Source of the DNA: Sphingomonas faeni
GTDB taxonomy: Bacteria > Pseudomonadota > Alphaproteobacteria > Sphingomonadales > Sphingomonadaceae
Reading direction: 5' to 3'
Length of the DNA stretch: 51,433 nucleotides
Assembly (NCBI RefSeq): GCF_024273235.1
Contig: NZ_JANBVH010000033.1
Coordinates: 1 to 51,433, forward strand
Part shown: positions 43,449 to 51,433 of the stretch, piece by piece
Numbering within the stretch: the stretch's first letter is position 1
Layout: each line of letters opens with the position of its first letter
Made by a program: the position numbers and the translations under genes
Notes under the pieces: model-generated
Databases searched by the model: none
The model's input: the letters and a program-made list of their open reading frames with translations, nothing else
Told to the model about the DNA's origin: nothing

Positions 43449-44228
43449 TTACTTGCCCCGGTTCTTGCGATGCTTTTCGAGGTCGAGGACCGAATTGTCG
43501 CCACCTTCGGGCAACAGCCCAAGACGCCGTGCAACCTCCTGATAGGCCTCGACTTCGCCGCCGAGATCGCGACGGAAGCGATCCTTGTCCATCTTCTCGT
43601 TGGTTTCCATGTCCCACAGACGGCAGCCATCGGGGCTGATCTCGTCGGCGAGGATGATGCGGCCGAAGTCGTTGTCGAAGATGCGGCCGAATTCGAGCTT
43701 GAAGTCGACCAGGCGGATGCCGACGCCGGCGAACAGCCCGCACAGGAAATCGTTCACGCGGATCGCGAGGTCGGCGATGTCGTGCATCTCTTCCTGGCTC
43801 GCCCAGCCGAACGCGGCGATATGCTCGTCGGAGATCATCGGATCGCCGAGCGCGTCGTCCTTGTAGTAATATTCGATGATCGTGCGGGGCAGCTTGGTGC
43901 CCTCCTCGATCCCGAGGCGCGTCGAGATCGAGCCGGCGGCGACGTTGCGCACGACGACTTCGATCGGGACGATCTCGACCTGGCGGATCAGCTGCTCGCG
44001 CATGTTGAGCCGGCGGATGAAGTGCGTCGGCACGCCGATATGATCGAGCAGCGTGAAGATGTGCTCGGAAATCCGGTTGTTGAGCACGCCCTTGCCGTTG
44101 ATCGTGCCCTTTTTCTGGGCATTGAACGCGGTGGCGTCGTCCTTGAAATACTGGATCAGCGTGCCCGGCTCGGGACCCTCGTAGAGGATCTTGGCCTTGC
44201 CTTCGTAGATCTGGCGGCGGCGAGCCAT
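43449..44228 (-). CDS. purC: SAICAR synthetase (phosphoribosylaminoimidazole-succinocarboxamide synthase)
   Basis: A 259-aa enzyme that joins aspartate to CAIR in purine synthesis. It starts MARRRQIYEGKAKILYEGPE, the typical PurC N terminus, and has FIRRLNMREQLIR, VVVRNVAAGS and ILADEISPDGCRLWD. Length is standard. It leads the purC-purS-purQ operon. The leader (44229-44432) shows a short direct repeat AAATCGAGCGG...AAATCGAGCGG at about 44236-44262 and no riboswitch-like fold that I could recognise. Confidence 0.97.
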   Translation of the reverse strand: MARRRQIYEGKAKILYEGPEPGTLIQYFKDDATAFNAQKKGTINGKGVLNNRISEHIFTLLDHIGVPTHFIRRLNMREQLIRQVEIVPIEVVVRNVAAGSISTRLGIEEGTKLPRTIIEYYYKDDALGDPMISDEHIAAFGWASQEEMHDIADLAIRVNDFLCGLFAGVGIRLVDFKLEFGRIFDNDFGRIILADEISPDGCRLWDMETNEKMDKDRFRRDLGGEVEAYQEVARRLGLLPEGGDNSVLDLEKHRKNRGK

Positions 44229-44432
44229 GCGCGGTCCCCTGGAAATCGAGCGGTGAAAATCGAGCGGCCCCAGCCTACGCGCTATGCACCGCGAAGCCGA
44301 GGCCGGAATAGGCCGCGCCTATAGGCGAAGGGTGCGGGGGGTGCAATCGTGGCTTCGGCCTGCGTCGACGCCTGTATAGCGAGACGTTGATGGAATGCGC
44401 ATTGTTGTGTAGGGTTGTGTATCGGAGTGAGA

Positions 44433-44621
44433 ATGCGAAGTGCCGAGATCATCAAACTGATTGGCAAGGCTGGCTGGGTCGAGGTTCGGCAAACCGGATC
44501 GCACAAGCATTTTCGTCACGCCACGTTGCCTGGAACGGTGACGGTGCCGCACCCCAAATCGGAGATGGCGATCGGTACGATCAAAAGCATCGAGCGGCAG
44601 AGTGGCGTTCGGCTTCGCTAG
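44433..44621 (+). CDS. hicA: HicA-type mRNA interferase toxin
   Basis: A 62-aa double-stranded RNA-binding-fold toxin. MRSAEIIKLIGKAGW begins it, the catalytic histidine is in RQTGSHKHFRH, and VPHPKSEMAIGTIKSIERQ is the conserved C-terminal half. GGAG lies about five bases before ATG 44433. HicA cleaves mRNA when free of its antitoxin, which is encoded 40 bases downstream. Toxin-first order is the usual one for hicAB. Confidence 0.93.
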   Translation: MRSAEIIKLIGKAGWVEVRQTGSHKHFRHATLPGTVTVPHPKSEMAIGTIKSIERQSGVRLR

Positions 44622-44661
44622 GCGGGCCGCTTGGTTATATTCCTCGAAGGATTTGAGTGTC

Positions 44662-45048
44662 ATGGCGATCGTTCACTACCCTGCGATAATCGAGCGTGCG
44701 GATAACGGCTTCAGCGTATTTTTCCCGGACTTGCCTGGATGTGTCTCGGCCGGCGTGACGATGCAGGAGGCGGCGCTCGGCGCCGAGGAGGCGCTGAGCG
44801 GGCATCTGGCGATCATGGCGCAGTATGGCGATCCGATCCCGGAGCCATCGTCGATCGACGCTATCGCGCGTGATCCGGACGTCGATGAGGCCGCTCGCGT
44901 ACTGGTTCGCGGCGATCGGCCGGGCCGTGCTGTCCGTGTGCAGGTTTCGATCGACGAGGGGTTGCTCGCGCGGATCGACCGGGTCGCCAGCAATCGATCG
45001 GGATTTTTGGCCGATGCCGCCAGGGCCAAGCTGGCGGCGATGGGGTGA
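44662..45048 (+). CDS. hicB: HicB-type antitoxin
   Basis: A 128-aa antitoxin. Residues 1-70 form the partial RNase H-like fold (HYPAIIERADNGFSVFFPDL, PGCVSAGVTMQEA). The C terminus (VRVQVSIDEGLLARIDRVA, SNRSGFLADAARAKL) is a ribbon-helix-helix that would bind the operator. It neutralises HicA and represses the pair. ATG 44662 is chosen because the protein then begins at the conserved MAIVHYPAII. The end is ten bases from the kynureninase stop. Confidence 0.93.
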   Translation: MAIVHYPAIIERADNGFSVFFPDLPGCVSAGVTMQEAALGAEEALSGHLAIMAQYGDPIPEPSSIDAIARDPDVDEAARVLVRGDRPGRAVRVQVSIDEGLLARIDRVASNRSGFLADAARAKLAAMG

Positions 45049-45057
45049 GTTTCCGCG

Positions 45058-46272
45058 TTACGTGACGGCGAGGCGTTGGGAGAACGCCGGGTCGCGCCAA
45101 GCTTCGGTTTCGAGGGTTTCACGCAGGATGTCGCCGGCGTGCCAGACGTCTTCGTGGCTCAGAAACAAGGGTGTCAGGCCCAATCGGAGGATGTCGGGGT
45201 CGCGGAAGTCGCCGATGACGCCTTGGGCTATCAGCGCTTGGGTGAGGGCGTAGGCGTGCGGGTGGCGGAAGCTGATGTGGCTGCCGCGTTTGGCAGGGTC
45301 TCGGGGGCTGACGCAGTCGAGTCCCAGGGCGTCACCCGCTGCGGCGAGGATATCGAAGAGTTGCGCGCTTTTGGTGGCGATGGCGTGCTGGTCGACATCG
45401 GCCCAGAGGTCGAGTGCGGTTTCCAGTGCGGCGGTCGAGAGCATCGCGGGGGTGCCGGCGAGCCAGCGCTTCATGCCGGGAGCGGGGCGGTAGGCGTCCT
45501 CGAATGCAAACGGCGCGGCGTGGCCCATCCAGCCGGAGAGCGGGCTGGCGAGTGCGTCCTGCCAGCGTTTCGCGACGTAGAGGAACGCGGGGGCGCCGGG
45601 GCCGCCATTGAGGTATTTGTACGTGCAGCCGACGGCGAGATCGGCGTTCGCGCCGTTGAGATCGATCGGGACGGCGCCGACGCTGTGGCTCAGGTCCCAA
45701 AGCATGAGCGCGCCGGCGTCGTGGGCGCGGGCGGTCCAGCTGGCCATGTCGAAGCGGTCGCTGGTCTTGTAGTGGACGTGCGTGAGCAGGAGGACGGCTG
45801 TGTTGTCGTCAAGTGCTGCGGCGAGGTCTTCGCGCGCCACTACCTTCAGCCGTGCACCGGGGACGCAGGCGACTGCGCCTTCGGCAATGTGCAGGTCGGT
45901 CGGGAAGTTGCCGGCCTCGCTTACGACCGTGTGACGCTTCGGATTGCTGCGAAGAGCGGCGACCAAGGCCTTGAAAAGGTGCGTCGAGGTCGTGTCGCCG
46001 ATGATGACCTCGTCGGATGCGGCGCCGATCAGGGGCGCGATCTTGGCGCCGATCCGCTGGGGGGCGTCGATCCAGCCTTCGTTCCAGCTGCGGATCAGGC
46101 GATCGCCCCATTGGCGGGTGGCGACGTCGGCGAGCGCGGCCGGCGTGGCCTTGGGCAGCGCGCCGAGCGAGTTGCCGTCGAGGTAGATCACGCCTTCGGG
46201 TAGCGCGAACTGGTCGCGGTAGGCGGCGAGCGGATCGGTCGCGTCGAGCGCGCGGGCGTCTTCGAGGGTCAC
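45058..46272 (-). CDS. kynU: Kynureninase
   Basis: A 404-aa PLP enzyme that splits kynurenine into anthranilate and alanine. IYLDGNSLGALPKATP and WGDRLIRSWNEGWID near the N terminus, LLLTHVHYKTSDRFDM and LWDLSHSVGAVPIDL in the middle, and the PLP lysine in GCTYKYLNGGPG (about 220) are diagnostic. It starts with GTG at 46272, overlapping the hydrolase stop by four bases (GTGA). The frame is open further upstream inside the hydrolase gene but not coding. No tryptophan dioxygenase gene is in the window. Confidence 0.95.
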   Translation of the reverse strand: MTLEDARALDATDPLAAYRDQFALPEGVIYLDGNSLGALPKATPAALADVATRQWGDRLIRSWNEGWIDAPQRIGAKIAPLIGAASDEVIIGDTTSTHLFKALVAALRSNPKRHTVVSEAGNFPTDLHIAEGAVACVPGARLKVVAREDLAAALDDNTAVLLLTHVHYKTSDRFDMASWTARAHDAGALMLWDLSHSVGAVPIDLNGANADLAVGCTYKYLNGGPGAPAFLYVAKRWQDALASPLSGWMGHAAPFAFEDAYRPAPGMKRWLAGTPAMLSTAALETALDLWADVDQHAIATKSAQLFDILAAAGDALGLDCVSPRDPAKRGSHISFRHPHAYALTQALIAQGVIGDFRDPDILRLGLTPLFLSHEDVWHAGDILRETLETEAWRDPAFSQRLAVT

Positions 46273-47183
46273 TGGGTCTTCCTGAGGTCGGCGAGGATCA
46301 GGCGCTTTGCTTCCGCCCAGGCGGCGGTTTCGGGCGCGATCAGTTCGACATGGCCGGTGGCGGGGATGGTGTGGAGCGTGGCGGTGTCGCCGGCCGCATT
46401 TGCCTTCGCAACATAGTCGGTGGCCATGACGAAGGGGATGATCCGGTCTTCGCGCCCATTGATCAGGTCCTGCTTCATGCCGAGCGGGAGGAGGCGCGGG
46501 ACGGAGGTGTCGGCGTAGACGTCCGGATGCTGCGGGGTCGGCTTGCCGACCAGTTGCGCGACGACCTCCACCCCGCAGCCATTCTCGGGGCTGGCGGCGG
46601 TGGCTTCGAGATCGGGGAGCCCGCCGAGGCTGATGACATGGTCGATGCGGAGCGGGTTTGCGGCGCGGAGCGGACTGGTCGCGGGCAACTTCGGGCGGCC
46701 GGCGAGCCAGAGCGCGAGGTGCCCGCCGGCGGAATGGCCGATCGCGACCACATGCCGGGCGTCGAGATTGAACCTTTGTGCATTTACCGCAAGTTGGTCG
46801 GCAGCCTTCGCAGCATCCGCGAACGTGCCGGGATAGCCGCCGCCGGCGCGATCGACTCCGCGGTAATCGATGTTCCACACCGCCACGCCACTGTTGCGGA
46901 GATCGTCGGCGATCCAGTTCATCAGGCTGCGATCGGCGATGCTGGTCGTCCAGCACCCGCCATGCACCATGACCACGACCGGGAACGGTCCTTTCCCTTT
47001 CGGAAGCCAGACGTCGATCTTCTGCATCGGGTCGGTGCCGTAGTCGATCGTCGTGTCGGGCGCTGGTTTCGGGCGCTTGGTGAGGTCGGGCCAAGTCAGC
47101 AGGGACGGTGTGGCGGGGGCGGGAGTTTGCGCGATCACCGGCATCGAGAGGGCGGCGAGCGCGAGAATGGCTAAGCGGATCAT
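46269..47183 (-). CDS. Exported alpha/beta hydrolase, kynurenine formamidase-like
   Basis: A 304-aa alpha/beta hydrolase with an apparent signal peptide (IRLAILALAALSMPVIAQ). The oxyanion motif HGGCW and the nucleophile GHSAGGHLALW are clear; the His is probably in TGHVELIAP and the Asp in NGREDRIIPF. It resembles BD-FAE/kynurenine formamidase-type esterases, and its gene overlaps kynureninase by four bases, so cleavage of N-formylkynurenine is a reasonable guess. The signal peptide puts it in the periplasm, which is odd for that job. A general carboxylesterase remains possible. Confidence 0.8.
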   Translation of the reverse strand: MIRLAILALAALSMPVIAQTPAPATPSLLTWPDLTKRPKPAPDTTIDYGTDPMQKIDVWLPKGKGPFPVVVMVHGGCWTTSIADRSLMNWIADDLRNSGVAVWNIDYRGVDRAGGGYPGTFADAAKAADQLAVNAQRFNLDARHVVAIGHSAGGHLALWLAGRPKLPATSPLRAANPLRIDHVISLGGLPDLEATAASPENGCGVEVVAQLVGKPTPQHPDVYADTSVPRLLPLGMKQDLINGREDRIIPFVMATDYVAKANAAGDTATLHTIPATGHVELIAPETAAWAEAKRLILADLRKTQ

Positions 47184-47306
47184 GGGGTTGGTCTAGCGCG
47201 CTCGACCCGCGGCGTCATGCGGTCATCCGGCGTTCTTCGTGCGCACGAAGCGGGCGGTACGTTCATGCTTTGATCGTTGCGTTTTCACCTGCTACCGCTG
47301 TCCGCA

Positions 47307-49559
47307 ATGGCCAGCAGCGACTTCAAAGACCCCTTCGACTCCATCGTCGACGCCCCCTTCGATAGCGCGCTCAGCGAGCGGTATCTCGTCTACGCTCTGT
47401 CGACGATCACCGCGCGATCGCTGCCCGACGTCCGCGATGGGATGAAGCCGGTGCATCGGCGTCTGCTTTGGGCGATGCGGCTGCTCAAGCTCGATCCGGC
47501 GCAGGGGTACAAAAAGTGCGCGCGCGTGGTCGGCGACGTCATCGGCAAATACCATCCGCACGGCGACCAGTCGGTCTACGACGCGATGGTGCGCTTGGCG
47601 CAGTCGTTCGCGATGCGCTATCCGCTGGTCGACGGGCAGGGCAATTTCGGCAACATCGACGGCGATAACGCCGCCGCCTATCGCTACACCGAGGCGCGGC
47701 TGACGCAGGTCGCGATCGACCTGATGGATGGGCTCGACGAGGACGCGGTCGCGTATCGCCCGACCTATAATGGCGAGGATCACGAGCCCGAGCTGTTCCC
47801 GGGTCTGTTCCCGAACCTGCTGGCGAACGGCGCGAGCGGGATCGCGGTCGGCATGGCGACGAGCATTCCGCCGCACAACGCCGCCGAGTTGCTGGAGGCG
47901 GCGATTGTATTGATCGATACGCCCGACGCGGACGATGCGGCGATCCTTGAGCATGTGAAGGGGCCGGACTTTCCGACCGGTGGTCTGGTCGTCGATCCAC
48001 CGGCCGTCATCCGCGAATCCTACGCGACCGGGCGCGGCGGGTTCCGCGTGCGGGCGCGCTGGGAGACCGAGCGCGAGAAGGGCGGCGGCTGGCAGCTGAT
48101 CGTCACGGAAATCCCGTACGGTATCCAGAAGGGCAAGCTGATCGAGCAGATCGCCGAGCTGATCAACGCCAAACGCCTGCCGATCCTCGCCGACGTGCGC
48201 GACGAATCCGACACCGAGATCCGCATCGTGCTGGAGCCGCGCAGCCGCACGGTCGATCCGCAGATCCTGATGGACGGGCTGTTCCGCTTGACCGATCTCG
48301 AGACGCGGGTGAGCCTTAATCTCAACGTGCTCGACAAGGATCGCACGCCGCGGGTGATGTCGTTGCGCGAGGCGCTGGCGGCGTGGGTCGATCATCAGTT
48401 CGTCGTGTTGCGCAGGCGCACCGAGCACCGGCTGAGCAAGATCGCCGACCGGGTCGAACTGCTCGACGGCTATCTGATCGCGTATCTGAACCTTGACCGG
48501 GTGATCGAGATCATCCGGACCGAGGACGAGCCCAAGAAGGTCATGATCGACGAGTTCGCGCTGACCGATCGTCAGGCCGAGGCGATCCTGAACATGCGGC
48601 TCCGGTCGTTGCGCCGGCTCGAAGAGTTCGAGATCAAGACCGAGCGCGACAAGCTCGACAAGGAACAGGCGACGCTCGCCGCGTTGCTCGCCGATCCGAA
48701 GAAGCAGCGGGCGCGGATGAAGCGCGACATGGCGAAGATCCGCGATCGCTATGGGCTGGAAACGGTGCTCGGCAAGCGGCGCACGACGATCGAGGAGGCC
48801 GCGCCGACGCGTGACATTCCGCTGGAAGCGATGATCGAGCGCGAGCCGATCACGGTGATCCTGTCGCAACGCGGCTGGATTCGGGCGATGCGGGGGCACA
48901 ACGATCTGGCGAGCCCGGAGGCGCTGAAGTTCAAGGAGGGTGACGGGCCGGCTTTCGCGTTCCACGCGCAGACGACGGACAAGCTGTTGCTCGCGGCGGA
49001 GAACGGGCGGTTCTACACGCTGGCGGCGGACAAGCTGCCGGGTGGGCGCGGGTTCGGCGAGCCTGTGCGGGCGATGATCGACCTCGACGGCAGCGTCGGG
49101 ATCGTCGCGCTGCTGCCCGCGAGCAAGCATCCGAAACTGCTCGTCGTGGCGACCGATGGGCGTGGCTTCTCCGTGAGCAGCGCGGAGGTGATCGCCGAGA
49201 CGCGCAAGGGCAAGACGGTGGTGACACCGCGGCCCGGGGCGCAGTTGAAGATCGTCCGGCCGATCGGGCCGAACGACGATTACGTCGCGGCGATCGGCGA
49301 CAATCGGAAGATGCTCGTGTTCCCGCTCGCCGAACTGGTCGAGATGACGCGCGGGCAGGGGCTGCAGCTCCAGCGCTATCGCGATGGCGGGTTGGCCGAT
49401 GCGATCACGTTCGTCTTCGCCGAAGGGCTGAGCTGGGCGATGGGCGGCGGCACGGGGCGCACACGGACTGAATCGGACCTCGGGCCGTGGCGCGCGGCAC
49501 GCGGTGCGGCAGGGAGAATGCCGCCGACCGGGTTCCCGCGGGATAACCGTTTTGGCTAG
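47307..49559 (+). CDS. parC: DNA topoisomerase IV subunit A
   Basis: A 750-aa type IIA topoisomerase subunit that decatenates chromosomes with ParE. The catalytic tyrosine is in AAYRYTEARLT (about 125). SERYLVYALSTITARSLPDV and DGMKPVHRRLLWAM are typical ParC sequence, and the C-terminal beta-pinwheel starts near residue 510. The quinolone-determining helix reads HPHGDQSVYDAMV, with Gln and Asp where E. coli has Ser80 and Glu84. ATG 47307 is used; the ten upstream codons to 47277 look non-coding. parE is not adjacent. Confidence 0.96.
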   Translation: MASSDFKDPFDSIVDAPFDSALSERYLVYALSTITARSLPDVRDGMKPVHRRLLWAMRLLKLDPAQGYKKCARVVGDVIGKYHPHGDQSVYDAMVRLAQSFAMRYPLVDGQGNFGNIDGDNAAAYRYTEARLTQVAIDLMDGLDEDAVAYRPTYNGEDHEPELFPGLFPNLLANGASGIAVGMATSIPPHNAAELLEAAIVLIDTPDADDAAILEHVKGPDFPTGGLVVDPPAVIRESYATGRGGFRVRARWETEREKGGGWQLIVTEIPYGIQKGKLIEQIAELINAKRLPILADVRDESDTEIRIVLEPRSRTVDPQILMDGLFRLTDLETRVSLNLNVLDKDRTPRVMSLREALAAWVDHQFVVLRRRTEHRLSKIADRVELLDGYLIAYLNLDRVIEIIRTEDEPKKVMIDEFALTDRQAEAILNMRLRSLRRLEEFEIKTERDKLDKEQATLAALLADPKKQRARMKRDMAKIRDRYGLETVLGKRRTTIEEAAPTRDIPLEAMIEREPITVILSQRGWIRAMRGHNDLASPEALKFKEGDGPAFAFHAQTTDKLLLAAENGRFYTLAADKLPGGRGFGEPVRAMIDLDGSVGIVALLPASKHPKLLVVATDGRGFSVSSAEVIAETRKGKTVVTPRPGAQLKIVRPIGPNDDYVAAIGDNRKMLVFPLAELVEMTRGQGLQLQRYRDGGLADAITFVFAEGLSWAMGGGTGRTRTESDLGPWRAARGAAGRMPPTGFPRDNRFG

Positions 49560-49652
49560 CATGGGGCCATGCCAACGAGCCGAAAGCGCGCTCCAAAATA
49601 GTCGTTTCGGTTCCTTCACGACGTTTTAACAAAACCCGGCTATGCGGGTCCA

Positions 49653-51341
49653 ATGCCAGCGAGCATCCTGGATGCGGAACCGCAATCGATCGTCGCGACC
49701 GAGCTGGTCGCCCGCGCGCTGGAGCTTGTCCCCATCCCCGCGGCGCATGTGGTGGTGGCGAGCGGCCGGTTCGAGCTGTTCGCGGTCAACCGCGCCTATC
49801 GATTGGCAGGGCTTGGCGTGGTGGCCGACCGGTCGCCGATGATCGCGGAGCTCGGCGACCGGATCGTCGCGTTCCTCGGATCGTCCAGCCTTCGATGCGA
49901 TTTCGACTGGGCGCTCGGCGATGCGATCGACTGCCGGTATTACCGGGTGACGATCGCGCGGACCTTCACGTCGTTCCGCGATCGCTGCACGATCAGTTTC
50001 ATCGACCAGACCTCGCAGGTCCAGACCGAGCGCAGCCTGCGCCGCGAGATGACCACCGACAGCCTGACCGGATTGCCGAACCGCGAAGGCTTCGAGGAGC
50101 TGATCGAGGGTATCGAGGATCGCAGCATCAGCGCGGTACTGGCGATCGACATCGACCGGTTCGGCCGGCTGAATTCGTGCCTCGGCTCGCTCGCCGGCGA
50201 CGAATTGCTGATCACCGTTGCCCGCCGGATCAAGGGGGCTCTCCGCGCGCGCGATACCCTGGCGCGGATCGGCGGGGACCAGTTCGGCATCCTGATGACG
50301 ATCGACGCAGATCGCGAGGAGGCGCACGCGCTGGCCGAGCGCATTCAGCGGACGCTGACCACGCCGTTCCGGCTGACCGATTACGAGATCAGCGTCGAAT
50401 GCTCGGTCGGCATCGCGCATGGTGCCGACGAGGCGGACGACGTCGCCGAGCTGATCCGTCACGCCCAATTCGCGGTGAAGCGCGCGAAGGCGAGCGGCCG
50501 CGCCGAGAGTTACCTGCCGCAGGATTTCGCGATCGCCCGCGCGCAGTTCAGCATGGAGACCGCGCTGCGCCGTGCGATCGAGAATCGCGCGCTGCGGCTC
50601 GCGTATCAGCCGATCTGCGACCTGGCGAATGGCCGGATCGTGGCCTTCGAGGCGCTGGCCCGCTGGACCGACGAGAGCGGCACACGCCATTGCCCTAGCG
50701 AGTTCATTCCGGTGGCGGAGGAATCCGGGCTGATCGTACCGCTGGGACGCTGGGCGATCGACGAAGCGGCGCGCACGCTGGCGGGGTGGGATGCGCGGCA
50801 CGGCGCGCCGTGCGGCGTGAAGGTGGCGGTCAACCTGTCGGCGATCCAGTTGCAGCGCGACGATATCGCCCCGGTGCTGGAGGCGGCGCTGGCATCGACC
50901 GGGCTGACCGGCGACCGGTTCACGCTGGAGCTGACCGAGAGCGCGATCGTGACCGACCCGGACCGGATCGCTGGGACCATGCACGCGCTGAAGGCGTTGG
51001 GAACGACGCTGGCGATGGACGATTTCGGGACGGGTTATTCGAATCTCGCCTATCTGCAGAAGCTGCCGATCGACGTGCTCAAGATCGACCGCAGTTTCGT
51101 GACCGAGATGCTGGCCGACCGCGACAAGGTATCGATCGTCCGCGCGATCCTGAGCCTTGCGCAGGCGCTGGGGATGAAGACGACCGCCGAGGGGATCGAA
51201 ACCAACGAACTGGCGCAGACGCTGGCGGCGCTGGGGTGCACGTTCGGGCAGGGGTATTTCTATGCCAAGCCGCTGGAGGCTGAGGCGGCGTATGCGATGA
51301 TTGGGGCCGGTGGGGGCGTGTCGCCGTTGGCTCTGGCTTAA
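49653..51341 (+). CDS. GGDEF-EAL protein, probable cyclic-di-GMP phosphodiesterase
   Basis: A 562-aa cytoplasmic signalling protein. Residues about 1-125 are PAS-like. The GGDEF domain (about 130-295) has the degenerate signature RIGGDQFGIL, with an I-site-like RARD five residues before it, so cyclase activity is doubtful and a GTP- or c-di-GMP-sensing role is possible. The EAL domain (about 305-555) keeps its catalytic set: FEALARW, NLSAIQLQ, LELTES, DDFGTGYSNL, KIDRSF and TAEGIET. It probably lowers c-di-GMP and so influences biofilm or motility. No transmembrane helix. It is monocistronic, 93 bases after parC. Confidence 0.9.
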   Translation: MPASILDAEPQSIVATELVARALELVPIPAAHVVVASGRFELFAVNRAYRLAGLGVVADRSPMIAELGDRIVAFLGSSSLRCDFDWALGDAIDCRYYRVTIARTFTSFRDRCTISFIDQTSQVQTERSLRREMTTDSLTGLPNREGFEELIEGIEDRSISAVLAIDIDRFGRLNSCLGSLAGDELLITVARRIKGALRARDTLARIGGDQFGILMTIDADREEAHALAERIQRTLTTPFRLTDYEISVECSVGIAHGADEADDVAELIRHAQFAVKRAKASGRAESYLPQDFAIARAQFSMETALRRAIENRALRLAYQPICDLANGRIVAFEALARWTDESGTRHCPSEFIPVAEESGLIVPLGRWAIDEAARTLAGWDARHGAPCGVKVAVNLSAIQLQRDDIAPVLEAALASTGLTGDRFTLELTESAIVTDPDRIAGTMHALKALGTTLAMDDFGTGYSNLAYLQKLPIDVLKIDRSFVTEMLADRDKVSIVRAILSLAQALGMKTTAEGIETNELAQTLAALGCTFGQGYFYAKPLEAEAAYAMIGAGGGVSPLALA

Positions 51342-51380
51342 GCGCTGGTGATTCAACAGCCACCGTCATCCCAACAACTA

Positions 51381-51433
51381 CCGTCATCCCAGCGAAAGCT
51401 GGGATCTCATCATGTGGGTCTGACGCTCACCAA
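51381..51433. repeat. Palindromic element P4, cut by the window edge
   Basis: CCGTCATCCCAGCGAAAGCT then GGGATCTCATCATG matches the left arm of the copy at 26733. The right arm would lie outside the window. A partial extra CACCGTCATCCCAAC precedes it at about 51360. Confidence 0.75.

Noticed and set aside
44229..44432. Purine riboswitch upstream of purC
   Set aside because: No conserved purine or PRPP riboswitch pattern is visible; only a short direct repeat.
47292..49619. Long - strand frame opposite parC (about 775 codons)
   Set aside because: Same Arg/Asp/Gln-rich antisense composition; parC on the + strand is unambiguous.
49626..51356. Long - strand frame opposite the GGDEF-EAL gene
   Set aside because: No recognisable domain and antisense-type composition; all EAL motifs are on the + strand.

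Overview
The window is high-GC alphaproteobacterial chromosome and most resembles a sphingomonad (Sphingomonas or a close relative). The case rests on the gene content: a complete XrtA/exosortase-A exopolysaccharide cluster, a Caulobacter-style oxidative xylose (Weimberg) pathway, an alphaproteobacterial ParC, and many small palindromic intergenic repeats. No phage, insertion sequence, integrase or CRISPR array was seen.

Region 1 (1-13909, all + strand) is an uninterrupted XrtA/PEP-CTERM-associated exopolysaccharide operon: PLP decarboxylase, polysaccharide export lipoprotein, chain-length determinant, tyrosine autokinase, outer-membrane beta-barrel protein, ATPase, polysaccharide deacetylase, FemAB-like protein, glycosyltransferase, exosortase A (with a fused EpsI domain) and asparagine-synthase-like amidotransferase. 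Most neighbours overlap or abut (ATGA/GTGA junctions). The glycosyltransferase carries an in-frame palindromic repeat, so a repeat element is being translated as part of a protein.

Region 2 (14051-21100, - strand) holds formate-tetrahydrofolate ligase, a large-form isocitrate lyase and a hybrid sensor kinase with two receiver domains. The kinase has an unusual N-terminal ribbon-helix-helix-like segment, and a G12 tract and a perfect inverted repeat lie just upstream of it.

Region 3 (21430-41373) is a xyloglucan/xylose catabolic island. A LacI-type regulator and D-xylonate dehydratase (+) and alpha-ketoglutarate semialdehyde dehydrogenase (-) sit on one side. A - strand operon encodes 2-keto-3-deoxy-pentonate dehydratase, D-xylose dehydrogenase, a lactonase and a sugar/H+ symporter. 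Divergent from it is a + strand operon of exported glycosidases: GH74 xyloglucanase, GH35 beta-galactosidase and GH31 alpha-xylosidase with a PA14 insert. A second - strand pair encodes a GH29 fucosidase and an SGNH esterase. Together these could cut xyloglucan, strip galactose, fucose, acetyl groups and xylose, import the xylose and oxidise it to 2-oxoglutarate. Four similar 14-bp LacI-type operator candidates sit upstream of the separate transcription units and suggest one regulon.

Region 4 (41536-51433) is housekeeping and mixed content: tRNA-Arg(UCU), a queuosine-precursor transporter, purQ-purS-purC, a HicAB toxin-antitoxin pair, kynureninase with an exported alpha/beta hydrolase, parC, and a GGDEF/EAL protein with a degenerate GGDQF motif. 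Between genes lie at least five families of palindromic elements. They are densest at 38.5-38.85 kb, where two families appear to have recombined.
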